Shown here: positions 1 through 9,900 of the stretch, piece after piece
Layout: every line of letters begins with the position of its first letter
Numbering within the stretch: the stretch's first letter is position 1
Assembly: GCF_016734805.1 (NCBI RefSeq)
Contig: NZ_JAERQG010000002.1
Coordinates: 248,001-312,000 of the forward strand
Length of the DNA: 64,000 nucleotides
Source: Marivirga atlantica
Lineage (GTDB): Bacteria; Bacteroidota; Bacteroidia; Cytophagales; Cyclobacteriaceae
Direction of reading: 5' to 3'
Program-made: the position numbers and the translations under genes
The notes under the pieces: generated by a model
Database searches by the model: none
Seen by the model: only the letters and a program-made list of their open reading frames with translations
What the model was told of the DNA's origin: nothing

Positions 1-1450
1 AATCTCTTAAATCTTCATTAGCTGTTTTGAGGTCATCTTTTCGTAGGTACATCATGTGCCCACTTCTATAGCCTTTAAAGCTCAAGCGGCTCTGCATTTT
101 GCCGCTCGGATCAATCTGCCACATGGTATACTTTGAATTAAAGTAGGTGGTACCTCCATCATAATAGCCAGTTTGAAACATTACGTTTAAATAAGGATTT
201 TCAGCCATGGCTTGTCTTAAATCTTCTCTTGTATTGTTGTTCTCAAAGCTCCAAGGTCGTACCGGGCCAAACATATTGTATTTGATATCGGTCTGGAAGT
301 TCAATTCCTCGCGAATGTAAGAATTGATAGCTGGGGTAAAAGCGTGTAACCATGAAGTCAGTTCCGGGCTGTAGTCAGGAGAACTTCCCGCTTCAATGCG
401 GTCAATACCTAAATAACGAGAATCAAGCCTGCCAATGGTATATCCTTTTTTGTCTCTTAAAAGTTCTTTCCAGAAGAAGCTAGTTGGCACATCAAGGTTA
501 TGCTGTAAAATAGAACTTGTTGATAATCCGGAATAGTAAGCCATTTTTTCAGCTAGCTTTTCTTTGTCCTCTTGTGAAAAAAATCCTCCTTTAGCTAATG
601 CAGGCATTAAAGTATTAATAGCAAACTCCTCTGATTCAGGAAGTATTTCTAACAAATCTTTATTTTGAAGTGCCTCTGGCAATACACCATGGTGCCAGGC
701 AGCAGCTGTAAAATAGGGGAAGTTTATAGCCGTTGATAAAGGACTATCAGAGTTCATGGCTTTATAGTCAGCTGGTGAAACCAAAATCACCCCGTTAAGA
801 TACATCCATTGTTTTTCCTGAAGTGCTAAAGCTAAGCCCGAAACCCTGGTGCCACCATAGCTTTCCCCAATCAAAAATTTAGGGGAATTCCATCTTTGCG
901 TTCTCGTTACAAAAGTGTTTAACCATTCAGCCAGGTAGTCAATATCAGCATTTACGCCAAAGAATTTTTCTTTTTCAACTTCTTTACCCGTGGCAGGGAT
1001 AGTTCTTGAATAGGCAGTGTTTACGGGGTTTACGAAAACTATATCGGCTACATCTAAAACTGAATAAGGATTTTCTTTAGTACCATAAGGTTGTATGGGA
1101 TAGCCCTCGTCATCAATATTTAGAATTTTAGGCCCCGTGTAAGCTACATGCATCCAAACTGAAGCAGAGCCCGGCCCACCATTAAAAGATATCAATAAGG
1201 GCCGATTAGCGGTGTTTTCTACATCAGTTCTTTTATAATAAGTATAGAAAAGCGTGGCAGTTGGTTCGCCCTTTTCATCCCAAACAGGTTGTGTGCCCGT
1301 AGTTGCACTATACGTTATTTTACTGCCATTGATGGTAGTGCTGTGGGAGGTGACCACTGTAGTGTCCACTGCAATTTCTCTGTTTTGACTGAGTGCATTA
1401 AATGTTGAAAGAAATGTAACTAAAACTACTAATCCGATATTTTTCATCAT
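1..1450 (-). CDS. S10-family serine carboxypeptidase, partial (C-terminus beyond left edge)
   Basis: This is a secreted or periplasmic serine carboxypeptidase-like hydrolase of the alpha/beta fold. Translating the minus strand from the ATG pair at 1445-1450 gives a hydrophobic signal peptide ending near LSQ, then about 483 residues without a stop to the window edge. Family marks are visible: the oxyanion-region motif FNGGPGSASVW, the nucleophile elbow GESYGG, an Asp in the GYYDGGTTYF segment and the final His in YRSGHMMYLR. All three catalytic residues therefore lie inside the window, and only a short tail should be missing. Its release of C-terminal residues from peptides is family knowledge; the substrate is unknown. 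Either ATG could be the start, and no clear promoter was found upstream. Confidence 0.9.
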   Translation of the reverse strand, partial: MMKNIGLVVLVTFLSTFNALSQNREIAVDTTVVTSHSTTINGSKITYSATTGTQPVWDEKGEPTATLFYTYYKRTDVENTANRPLLISFNGGPGSASVWMHVAYTGPKILNIDDEGYPIQPYGTKENPYSVLDVADIVFVNPVNTAYSRTIPATGKEVEKEKFFGVNADIDYLAEWLNTFVTRTQRWNSPKFLIGESYGGTRVSGLALALQEKQWMYLNGVILVSPADYKAMNSDSPLSTAINFPYFTAAAWHHGVLPEALQNKDLLEILPESEEFAINTLMPALAKGGFFSQEDKEKLAEKMAYYSGLSTSSILQHNLDVPTSFFWKELLRDKKGYTIGRLDSRYLGIDRIEAGSSPDYSPELTSWLHAFTPAINSYIREELNFQTDIKYNMFGPVRPWSFENNNTREDLRQAMAENPYLNVMFQTGYYDGGTTYFNSKYTMWQIDPSGKMQSRLSFKGYRSGHMMYLRKDDLKTANEDLRD

Positions 1451-1572
1451 ATTTTGATTATCTGAGTGTGGATTTCTAAGTTACAAACTTTATTGATTTT
1501 TAATGAAGGGATAGGGGGTTGAGAAGGAGGTTATAAGATAAAACTTCTTTTGTCTGGTTAAGATATTACTAA

Positions 1573-2070
1573 TCAATCATGGGCTTGCTGCCTAACCCAT
1601 TCTATATAGTCAGTTTGCGGAATATCTGTAATGCCGAGCTGACGAAGCATCATAACTAATTGTCCGCGGTGGTAATTACCGTGGGTAAAAACCGTTTGAG
1701 CTATTTCTCTGAAGGGAATTTCATAATGCTTTCCTTTATGATCGAACTGTAACAATTGTTCCAGATCATTTTTGATAACGAATTCTTTAAAACTTTGAGA
1801 GGTTTGTTGCCAGCCAATAAACATATCCTGAGTACTTCCTGAGAAATTCTTGATAACATCTGTATTCCAGCCATTGCTTTGCATTCTGTTGAGCCAGCCC
1901 ATTTCAGCAGACCACAGGTGCGCGACTGTTTTCATGATGGAAGGAAAACTCGCTTCAATGGTTTGATTGAGCTGTTCATCAGCTAATGAGGACAGTTTTT
2001 CAATGATTCTGTTATTTGCCCAGATATTGTACTGAGCAAAGTCGATATAGTTTTGATTCGAAGAGTTCAT
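1573..2070 (-). CDS. DinB/DUF664-superfamily putative metal-dependent protein
   Basis: This 165-residue protein belongs to the DinB-like four-helix superfamily (YfiT/DUF664 type), which is unrelated to the polymerase DinB. The characteristic start FAQYNIWANNRI is followed by a His in TVAHLWSAEMGW (near residue 50) and by THGNYHRGQ (near residues 130-134). These three His residues are the usual metal ligands of the family. Members act as thiol transferases, such as bacillithiol transferases, or as damage-induced proteins of unknown role; the sequence does not say which applies here. The gene stands alone between the S10 peptidase and the PKD lipoprotein and has a normal ATG start. Confidence 0.85.
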   Translation of the reverse strand: MNSSNQNYIDFAQYNIWANNRIIEKLSSLADEQLNQTIEASFPSIMKTVAHLWSAEMGWLNRMQSNGWNTDVIKNFSGSTQDMFIGWQQTSQSFKEFVIKNDLEQLLQFDHKGKHYEIPFREIAQTVFTHGNYHRGQLVMMLRQLGITDIPQTDYIEWVRQQAHD

Positions 2071-2185
2071 CTTCCAAGTATAAGAGAAAATGTTTTGTTA
2101 GTTGAAGTTTAGAGGTGAGAATTTGAAACATTCTATATCAACCTTCTAAAAGGGTTGTGATTTTGACCAATTTTGATAGCTTTTT

Positions 2186-2220
2186 AAAAAAAAGCGTACC
2201 ACCAATATAGGCAGTACGCT
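2186..2220 (-). terminator. Rho-independent terminator of the PKD lipoprotein gene
   Basis: Seven-base arms AGCGTAC (2193-2199) and GTACGCT (2214-2220) form a hairpin. Read on the minus strand it is followed directly by a run of T residues (2186-2193). It starts eight bases after the stop codon of the gene ending at 2228. Confidence 0.85.
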
Positions 2221-2227
2221 CTTGTAA

Positions 2228-3532
2228 TTATTTCTGTACTTTCAAATCAAATGTAATAGAACCTGAAGGCCCACTAACTATATCAGTTATTTTAATTGCT
2301 CCTTTTTTACCTTGAGCGTTTTCAAATAGTACGATTCTTGGTAAACCACCTGTTGGGAAACTTTCGTTATCAGCCTCAATTGTTAAATCTCTTAATGAAG
2401 AATCATCAGTCATAGCGTCAAAAGTCTCAACAGTAAAGTTTATTGAGCTGCTTTCCATATAGTTGATGAATTTAGTTTCTGTGGCATTTGGGATTTCAGT
2501 TAAACCCCAGCCGCTAACATCTTGCGGGGTTTCAAAAAACCTTAGTCCAGAAATTTGAATAAATGGAATGTCAATACTTGCGCCATTCTCTGCAGTGATG
2601 TTTCCACTTTTTATAACTGTACCACTTGTTGTTGAGAAGACTGAACCTACTGTAGATTCAACATCAACTCCTCCCAATGTAATATTTTGATAAGTTGTAA
2701 TTTCAGTTGTTTGTAAAGTAAAAACTTTAGTATTGCTGATAGTTTCGGTTCCATTTGAAACAGCTAGTTCAATAGTATACTCTCCGTTTTCTGCATAATT
2801 TACTACTGAAGGGTTTTCATTCGTTGAGCTGGCCGGATCACCTCCGGTAAATGTCCAGTTATATGAGGTTGCACCAGTAGAGTTATTAGTAATAGTTACT
2901 TCTGCAGGTGCTTGGTCACTATTAACGCTTATTTCAAAATCAGCTGTTAATTGCTCACTTAAGCTAAAAGTTTTGCTTAGTGTTTCTGTATCAGTTCCGT
3001 TTGAAACTTCTAGATTTATAGTGTACTCACCTTTGTTGGCATAGTAAATAGCAGCCGGAGTTTCTTCTGTAGAATTAGCTGGGTCAGCGCCTTCAAATGT
3101 CCAGTTATAAGTACTTGCGCCTGTAGAATTATTAGTGATATTCACTTCTGCAGGTGCAGACTCACTGCTTAAAGATATCTCGAAGTCAGCGGTTAATGCA
3201 GCAGACAAGCTGAAATTTTTTGACACTTTTTTACTTCCTGAGCCATTAGATGCGTCTAATATAATGGTATAATCACCAGCTTCTGAATAAGTGATTGTCT
3301 CAGGATTTTGCTTTGTAGAGCTTACAGGATCACCACCGGTAAAATCCCACTCATAAGAAGTTGCTCCAGTAGTGTTATTTGTAATAGTTACTTGGGCTGG
3401 AGCAGTTTCTTTGTCTAGAGTGATCTCAAAATCAACTTCTAGTTCTTCAGGGTTTGGATCTTCTTCCGAGCAAGAGAGGAAAAATACTGAACTAAATAAG
3501 ATAGCTAAATAGTAAATGGATTTTTTAAACAT
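2228..3532 (-). CDS. PKD-repeat surface lipoprotein
   Basis: This 434-residue protein is predicted to be a surface lipoprotein. A signal peptide ends in a lipobox (FFLSC, Cys near residue 21) followed by acidic residues SEEDPNPEE, a pattern that fits export of lipoproteins to the outer face in Bacteroidota. Three tandem PKD domains follow at about residues 33-108, 113-190 and 195-270. Each carries a near-identical core such as EVTITNNSTGATSYNW and a GDPASST loop, so the DNA also repeats at about 240-base intervals. The last 160 residues form a beta-rich domain that I do not recognise. PKD domains usually mediate carbohydrate or protein contacts outside the cell. The gene is single, with its own terminator. 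Confidence 0.85.
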   Translation of the reverse strand: MFKKSIYYLAILFSSVFFLSCSEEDPNPEELEVDFEITLDKETAPAQVTITNNTTGATSYEWDFTGGDPVSSTKQNPETITYSEAGDYTIILDASNGSGSKKVSKNFSLSAALTADFEISLSSESAPAEVNITNNSTGASTYNWTFEGADPANSTEETPAAIYYANKGEYTINLEVSNGTDTETLSKTFSLSEQLTADFEISVNSDQAPAEVTITNNSTGATSYNWTFTGGDPASSTNENPSVVNYAENGEYTIELAVSNGTETISNTKVFTLQTTEITTYQNITLGGVDVESTVGSVFSTTSGTVIKSGNITAENGASIDIPFIQISGLRFFETPQDVSGWGLTEIPNATETKFINYMESSSINFTVETFDAMTDDSSLRDLTIEADNESFPTGGLPRIVLFENAQGKKGAIKITDIVSGPSGSITFDLKVQK

Positions 3533-3664
3533 GTAAAAGATTTTTTCGGATTTAAAATTTGTTGTATTCGGCCGCGAAGGTAACCAGAGAAAGAAGAAAT
3601 ATAAACTGTTAGAGTAATTATTGATATTAAATTTCTAAAAGTAGCTGGTAACCACCAGCTACTT

Positions 3665-4594
3665 TTATTCAATAGGAATATGAAAATCTACAATAGCTTT
3701 CTTTTCAGGATGATCGTTGAAGTTGTTGTGGTATAATTCGAATGGATTTCCTTCAGCTTTCTTAAAACCATTTTCATTCATCCAGAGGAAAAGCCCTGTC
3801 CACGATTTCTCATATTCATCTAAGCCAATTTCAAAACTGCCAACAATAAACTTTCCTGCTTCAATGGTTAGAAGCCCAACTTCCCCTGAGGTTTCAATAG
3901 ATTTATTTAACAAAATGGAAGCACTCATTCTAACTTTATCAGCTTCGGTAATTTTAAAGCTGTCATGATAAACGGTTACCATTTTGGTTTGCTCATTAAT
4001 TAAGCCTTTAGGAGTGGCCCACTTGATCAAATTTTGGTAGGCATTCGGCATATTTTGAGGGCCAAAACATGTTACATAAGCCAAATCCATTTTTGGCATT
4101 TCTTTGATTTCAATTTTTGCATTCATTGCTATCCAGTTTTTGAGATTAGTAATGAGGCAAAGGTATTTTTCCTGATCAGGGTAGGCTTGTCCATTCTTGC
4201 TCTCCAGTTGACGAATCTTGCTAAACTTGTTTGGGTTCTCTTCTTTAAAGGCAGTAGGACTTAATCCATAGAATTTCTTAAAAGCCCTGGAGTAGGAAGA
4301 AATATCGCTGAATCCGTATTTGTGGGCAACGCTAGTGGTCGATATGTTTTTGTGCAATAAGTCAATGGCTGATTGTTCTATTTTTCTCCTGTTTATGTAC
4401 TCATTCAAGGTTTCTTTAGTGATGAACTTGAAGATTCTGTGAAAGTGAAAAGGAGAGAAGTAGGCAACTTCAGCCACTTTGTTTAATGATAAGTCTCCAT
4501 CCAGGTTTTCATCAATAAACTGAAAAACTCTGTTTATTCTGCTTTTGTAATCGGTTTCGAGTGAGTTGTTGGATGAGGGCATGATTTCGTACAT
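3665..4594 (-). CDS. AraC-family regulator with GyrI-like effector domain
   Basis: This is a 309-residue transcription regulator. Residues about 13-115 form a double helix-turn-helix of AraC/XylS type, with typical segments LNKVAEVAYFSPFHFHRIFK and SVAHKYGFSDISSYSRAFKKFYGLSP. Residues about 160-309 are a GyrI/SOUL-like ligand-binding domain (EIKEMPKMDLAYVTCFG, ending in DFHIPIE). Proteins with this order (MarA/Rob plus GyrI type) commonly bind drugs or small amphipathic molecules and activate nearby or distant genes; the ligand here is unknown. The start could be residue 1 or the Met at residue 5 (ATG at 4580-4582). No obvious target gene is adjacent. Confidence 0.9.
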   Translation of the reverse strand: MYEIMPSSNNSLETDYKSRINRVFQFIDENLDGDLSLNKVAEVAYFSPFHFHRIFKFITKETLNEYINRRKIEQSAIDLLHKNISTTSVAHKYGFSDISSYSRAFKKFYGLSPTAFKEENPNKFSKIRQLESKNGQAYPDQEKYLCLITNLKNWIAMNAKIEIKEMPKMDLAYVTCFGPQNMPNAYQNLIKWATPKGLINEQTKMVTVYHDSFKITEADKVRMSASILLNKSIETSGEVGLLTIEAGKFIVGSFEIGLDEYEKSWTGLFLWMNENGFKKAEGNPFELYHNNFNDHPEKKAIVDFHIPIE

Positions 4595-4660
4595 TACAGG
4601 AAAAAGCAGATAGATATCTAGTGGATGACCTTAAATTATGAAATTATCAGGTACAGAATG

Positions 4661-4919
4661 GTTATCCCGCAGGGATCTTTTTCCATATTTTGGTTATTTA
4701 TTATGTTATTTTCATGTAGATGCTTCCGGCACGACTATTTTACTTAGTAATATCCTTGTCTGACCTCTTCGAGGTACTTACAATGTAAAGGTCAGTATGC
4801 TAAAAGCGTCAGACCTTTAGTAACTTCAACTTTTGAAGCTGCTAGATTATGTCATCCCGAAGGGATCTGATGTGAAACTACGAAATGGCTTTAGTAGAAA
4901 TAAGATCCTTCCTGGGTGA
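4661..4919. repeat. Gene-free gap with small palindromic (REP-like) repeats
   Basis: The 465 bases from 4595 to 5059 hold no credible gene. A 17-base arm TCATCCCGAAGGGATCT (4852-4868) faces an imperfect inverted copy at 4903-4919 (AGATCCTTCCTGGGTGA, 13 of 17 pairs), forming a hairpin of about 70 bases. A partial copy of the same arm lies at 4661-4678. A separate hairpin has arms AAAGGTC (4787-4793) and GACCTTT (4812-4818). This resembles the small dispersed palindromes common in Bacteroidota intergenic DNA. I cannot count copies elsewhere in the genome. Confidence 0.6.
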
Positions 4920-5059
4920 TGGTGAAAAAGGGAATTACCGATAGAAGTTTAATCTTTATTTAAGATTTAGACCTTTTTAAGTTTTATTTTCTGGTCAAAA
5001 AGTGATAATGAAAAGCTAAGTGGAGTGATTCATAAGTGGCCAATATACTATGGGAAGTT

Positions 5060-5848
5060 TCAATTATTTACCTGAACATGAATATGATCATCATGCCTTA
5101 CAGCCCTACAACCATGAAACCTGATTTTATCGCTTCTTAAATTCATTCGTTTTACCAAATGAGGCTCAATAAAGACTTTTTCAACTGAATTATAGCCAAC
5201 AATTTCTCTAATTAGGTTTGCGGTGCCCTCTTTTGAAAATGTCAAATACTTATTCTTTGTTCCAAAGGTGAGGTATTTAGGGTAATCGTATTGGAAATAG
5301 CCATTTTCTTTACAGAAGTTTGTTTGGTTGAACTCATCATCATCTGGATTTTCAAATACACCATACCCACTGACAGATTTTGTAGCAGCAATGAGTTCTC
5401 CGTTCTCATTTTTATAAATAAAGCTAAGATCAACCTTGCGGCCATCATTATGACTTAAATGCGGTAACAATGGGAAGCCATCGAAAAAAGGAAAGTTTGC
5501 ATCAAGAAAGACAATTGGTGTGTTTATGGAGATTTGTTTGAGCAAAGTATTTAACTCGGGATTCACATAGTTTCTATTCATTAATACAGTCATAAAGCTA
5601 CCCGACTTTAGATTATCGGAAGCTTCAATTTTTTCTCTGTCAAAATAAGGTGCTAAAAATGGAACGACAGCGAAAGTGGAGACCACGTAAATGCTTAAGA
5701 AGATGATAAGTTTTTTAAACCTGAAAGTTTGCTTCCATCTCTTGCTTATCCATAAACTCAGTAATAGTATAATCCCTCCAACCTGAGTTGTTATTGTTAA
5801 GGTTAAAACAAGAAGAAAAATAAGAAAGTAATTTATAAACTTGATCAA
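5060..5848 (-). CDS. Membrane-anchored LAS-type zinc metallopeptidase-like protein
   Basis: This 262-residue protein has two N-terminal membrane segments (about residues 5-35 and 46-68) and an extracytoplasmic domain. That domain contains LSHNDGRKVDLSF and, near the C-terminus, HDDHIHVQV. The pair SHxxGxxxD and HxxHxH matches the zinc-binding motifs of LAS peptidases (MepA/M74, VanY/M15 relatives), enzymes that cut peptide cross-links in peptidoglycan. A cell-wall role is therefore inferred. The only usable start is TTG at 5846-5848, because an in-frame TAG lies four codons upstream and the next Met is near residue 85. The gene is isolated and shows no terminator. Confidence 0.65.
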   Translation of the reverse strand: MIKFINYFLIFLLVLTLTITTQVGGIILLLSLWISKRWKQTFRFKKLIIFLSIYVVSTFAVVPFLAPYFDREKIEASDNLKSGSFMTVLMNRNYVNPELNTLLKQISINTPIVFLDANFPFFDGFPLLPHLSHNDGRKVDLSFIYKNENGELIAATKSVSGYGVFENPDDDEFNQTNFCKENGYFQYDYPKYLTFGTKNKYLTFSKEGTANLIREIVGYNSVEKVFIEPHLVKRMNLRSDKIRFHGCRAVRHDDHIHVQVNN

Positions 5849-5903
5849 AAGCTTATTCTAATATTTTTAAAGGTATGTATTAATTAAGAGTTTTTTTGTT
5901 AAT

Positions 5904-6833
5904 TTATCTTAGAAATCCTACAGGAAAAAACATCTCAGAACTCACTGTTTCTCCATTTAGTTCTCCTGGAATGAATTCAACTCCACAATTTTTAAGAATA
6001 TCTTTTGCAACTTCTACTAGAGCTTCATCATACTTATCAACAGGATGAATATATTGAATAGCACCATTTTTATCTAATACAAAATCCAAGTAAATTATGT
6101 AGCTTTCACCTCCATTTTTAGAAGCTTCCGCGACTTTTTGTTGATAGCAGTTAATGGATTCCTTCGATGGATTTTTTAATTCTACTTCTTTATCGAGGGT
6201 TGAAAACGCTACCGTTATTGGTTTTTCCGGTAAATTAAACGTTGAATCTGAGAACTCCAGTTCTTCAATCTTTACTGCCTCTCGAATTTCAATGTAATCA
6301 TCATGTTCGGTGATGGTTTTTATTGCTATTGCACCATTTACTTCTTTGAGTTTTTTATACCAATTGCCTACCTCGTGTCCTTGGAAATCTTGAGAATTAA
6401 CCTTGATATCATCAGAATAATAGGTTTTGCTATTCCCGTAGTCCGAAGAATATTTAACTAAATAGCAGGGATGCCCTAAAATATTGAGTGTGCTGTCTTT
6501 GTAAACAGCGGAGCTATAAAATGTAGTATTTCCTTTTCTTGAGTCTCTAAAAGTTATATATGGCTTATCCGCATAATCATCATACATACGATAGGTGTCG
6601 TCATTATAAGTATATGAATAGGTATACTGACCATTATTGTAATATGAAGATTTGTAATGTTTTTCAGTAATTTGATAGATAGCTGAGTCTCCATTGATAA
6701 ATGCAATAATATCTTCTATCTCCATGCTATCATTCTTGAGTTTAATAGTAGTTTTATAGGTTATTTGTCCACTAAAGTATTGAGCTTGTAAAAGGAAGGG
6801 ACTAAAAATTAAAACGAATAGTAGTTTTTTCAT
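5904..6833 (-). CDS. Secreted protein with TonB-C-like C-terminal domain
   Basis: The protein is about 309 residues when started at the ATG at 6831-6833, where a clear signal peptide begins (MKKLLFVLIFSPFLLQAQ). A longer reading frame to 6872 exists, but its extra 13 residues would precede the signal peptide and are rejected. The middle is beta-rich (FSGQITYKTTIKLKNDSM and many Tyr/Asp strands) and resembles GLPGLI-type secreted proteins of Bacteroidota. The last 85 residues (YLDFVLDKNGAIQYIHPV ... FFPVGFLR) look like the TonB C-terminal domain often found alone on secreted proteins in this phylum. Its function is unknown. Confidence 0.7.
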   Translation of the reverse strand: MKKLLFVLIFSPFLLQAQYFSGQITYKTTIKLKNDSMEIEDIIAFINGDSAIYQITEKHYKSSYYNNGQYTYSYTYNDDTYRMYDDYADKPYITFRDSRKGNTTFYSSAVYKDSTLNILGHPCYLVKYSSDYGNSKTYYSDDIKVNSQDFQGHEVGNWYKKLKEVNGAIAIKTITEHDDYIEIREAVKIEELEFSDSTFNLPEKPITVAFSTLDKEVELKNPSKESINCYQQKVAEASKNGGESYIIYLDFVLDKNGAIQYIHPVDKYDEALVEVAKDILKNCGVEFIPGELNGETVSSEMFFPVGFLR

Positions 6834-6953
6834 TTTTAAGGCTTTTAAGTGATGCCCTCTTAGGGCAATCATTAATTACTTATAAGTAATACTAAAATTA
6901 ATATATTTATTATATAATCAATTACCCCTAAAGTTAACCATTCCTCCCAAACC

Positions 6954-9900
6954 TCAAAGCTTCCTTCTGCCGCCTCCTTTGTAGTCAATCTCAACTACTT
7001 TCAGTCGGGCCACATCATCGGTATAGCGAGGGTCATCTATAAAGGCACATTTTTCCATCATTGCTACTTCCATAGAGTAGAAACCGAATTCTTCCACCAC
7101 CTTGCCAGTCAGTTTGTAAATGCCTTTGCCCCTGAAAGGGTAGCGCATAGCAGAAGGAGGGAAATGCACGGTATCAATAAAGTAGCCGTCAATATCAATG
7201 AAGGTACCGAAATTCATGCGCCCGCCATTGCTGGTCCCCGTATTCTTAATAGCCACCAGGTAACCATAAATGGTCATCTGTTGGTTTAAGAAGCGAGAGA
7301 AATCGGCAGTCTTCAGATAGTGTTGAGGAGGTTCCTTAAGCAACTCAAAAGGGTTGCATAGTGGAAAGCCAATCAATTCTATTTCCTCAAAGGAATCCTC
7401 ATGAGCGAAGATATTCAGGTCGGGCAGCTTAAAGCGTTTGGCTTCTACCTCAAAGAGTCCGCGTGTAGGCTTGCTCTTTTTGGAATGACCCAGCAGAAAA
7501 TGGGCTTCCCACAACAAAGCCTTTTTATTCTCTCCTGTAAAACGAAAAGCACCTATACGAATGAGAATCAGCAGTTGTTCTAAAGATACGGCTACCCGAT
7601 TCACAAAATCCTGCAATCCTTTAAAGTCGCCAAATTTGCGAGCTTGTAGCAATTCAAAAATCACCCGGTCTTCTAAGTCTTTTACCATGCCCAGCGCCAG
7701 ATAGATGGTATTGCCTTCAATCACACAAAGGGCTTCACTTTTATTCACACAAGGAGCTTCTATCTGTGCGCCATGCATGCGTGCCTCATGCACATAAAGC
7801 TCTTTTCTGTAAAAACCTCCGCCATTATTGAGCACTGCTACCATGTATTCCAGCGGATAATAAGCTTTCAAATACAGGCTCTGATAACTTTCTACCGCAT
7901 AAGAGGCGGAGTGACCTTTGGCAAAGGCATAGCCGGCAAAGCTTTCTATCTGTCGCCATACTTCAGCTGCCAGCGCATCATCATGGCCTTTCTTTTTACA
8001 GTTCTCGAAATAGCGCATCTTCACCCGCTCAAACTCCGCCTTGGAGCGGAATTTGCCGGACATTCCCCTGCGGAGCGCATCGGCTTCGCCTAAATCGAGC
8101 CCTGCAAAATAGTGCGCTACTTTAATTACATCTTCCTGGTAAACCATCACTCCGAAAGTATCTGGCATAATATTCCACAATACAGGATGAGCATCTTTGC
8201 GTCTTTCAGGCTGCCTGAAACGGAGAATATATTCACGCATCATACCTGATTTAGCCACTCCGGGTCTGATGATGGAGCTGGCTGCTACCAGACTTAGGTA
8301 ATCTTCAGCTTCCAACTTGCGCAACAACATCCGCATAGCGGGCGACTCCACATAAAAACAACCAATGGCATTGGCCTCACGCAGTAGCTTTTTAATGTGT
8401 GGGTCCTGCTTCAGCATATGAAAGTTGTGTATGTCGATGGGGGGCTCGGCTGGCTGATTTTTACGTACCAAAGTGAGTGTGTCTTTGATTTTTCCCAGTC
8501 CACGTTGCCCTAAAATATCGAATTTGTAGAGCCCTACATCTTCGGCCTCATGCATATCAAAGTGAGTGGTAGGAAAACCTTTGGGCGGCAGACTGGTAGC
8601 TGTAAAATAGTGAATTGGCTTGTCAGCCATCAAAATGCCACCCGCATGAACAGAGAGATGGCTCGGAAAACCTGCAATGTAGCTGCTATAATGTAGCACC
8701 ATAGCAGAAAGCTTATCGCTTGGCGCACCCCCTTCGGCAATTTTATCAATTTCATGAGGAGGTAATCCAAACACTTTACCGAGTTCGCGCACGGCCGCTC
8801 TGTATTTAAAAGTACTGTAGCTGGCCAGTAGTGAGATCCCGCCAGGAGATTTTTTACTGAAGTATTCGAAGATGAATCGGGTAATGTCCTCACGCTCATA
8901 CGATGAAAAGTCGATGTCAAAATCAGGTGGGTTTTCTCTGTATAAGTTGATAAAACGCTCGAAGTAGAGATCAAGGTCTACCGGGTCTACATCGGTAATA
9001 CGGATGAGGTAAGCCACCATGCTGTTGGCGCCACTGCCACGGCCCACATAGAAATAACCTTTGTAGCGCGCATAGCTCACAATTTTACAGTTGATGAGGA
9101 AGTAGGCTACAAATTTCTTTTGCCTGATGATTTGCAACTCCTTCACCAGCCTACGCAATATGCTGAAATCGTAATCGGGATAGCGATATTTGAGTCCTCG
9201 TAGGCAGAGTCTGCGCAGTAGGTAATAATCGCGAAATTCGGAACCCGTATAAGTGCTCAGGTTTTGGATGGATTTTCCGCTAAAGTCGAAATAGATGCTG
9301 CATTGTTGTAATAGCTTTTCGGTGTTCTCCAGCAGGAATATGTGATTTTTGAACTTCTTCTCGAGCTGCCTTGGTAAACGATAGGTGTCTTCAGGGTTGC
9401 CTTCTTCATTCTTTGGTAACTTACTGAGCAATGTGTTTTTATCAATAGCACGCAGCAAGCGGTGCGCGTTGAAGTCGCGCTTGGTGCGGAAAGTGGCGGT
9501 AGCCAAAACGACTAACTTTTTTGGTTGCTGTTTCCATGGTGAGCGTATCAGCTTGTTTAGCTCTTTCGGATGTACACCGATAAATTCATGTTTGTAGAGT
9601 TTGCGTTCAGGAGCTTTCTGAAGCGGATAGATGATGAAAGTATTTTTAAACTTTGGAGCCTCCGTTGGAAGATCAAGTTTGTCATGCAGGTGTATGGAGA
9701 GAAAGTCATTTAGTTCTTTGAAGCCTTCATTATTCTTGGCAATGCCCACATAAAGCTGCTCATTTCCATTCCTGAAATCTATACCTACTGCAGGTGTGAT
9801 GTTGGCTTCCTGCGCCAGCCGAATAAACTTCAGGCAGCCAGCCGTTGAGTTGATGTCAGTCAGTGCTAACTTGGTAATATGGTGCTCCTTCGCCCAGTTG

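Noticed and set aside
1523-1531. Shine-Dalgarno-like AAGGAGGT on the plus strand
   Set aside because: No start codon with an open frame follows it; the flanking genes are on the minus strand.
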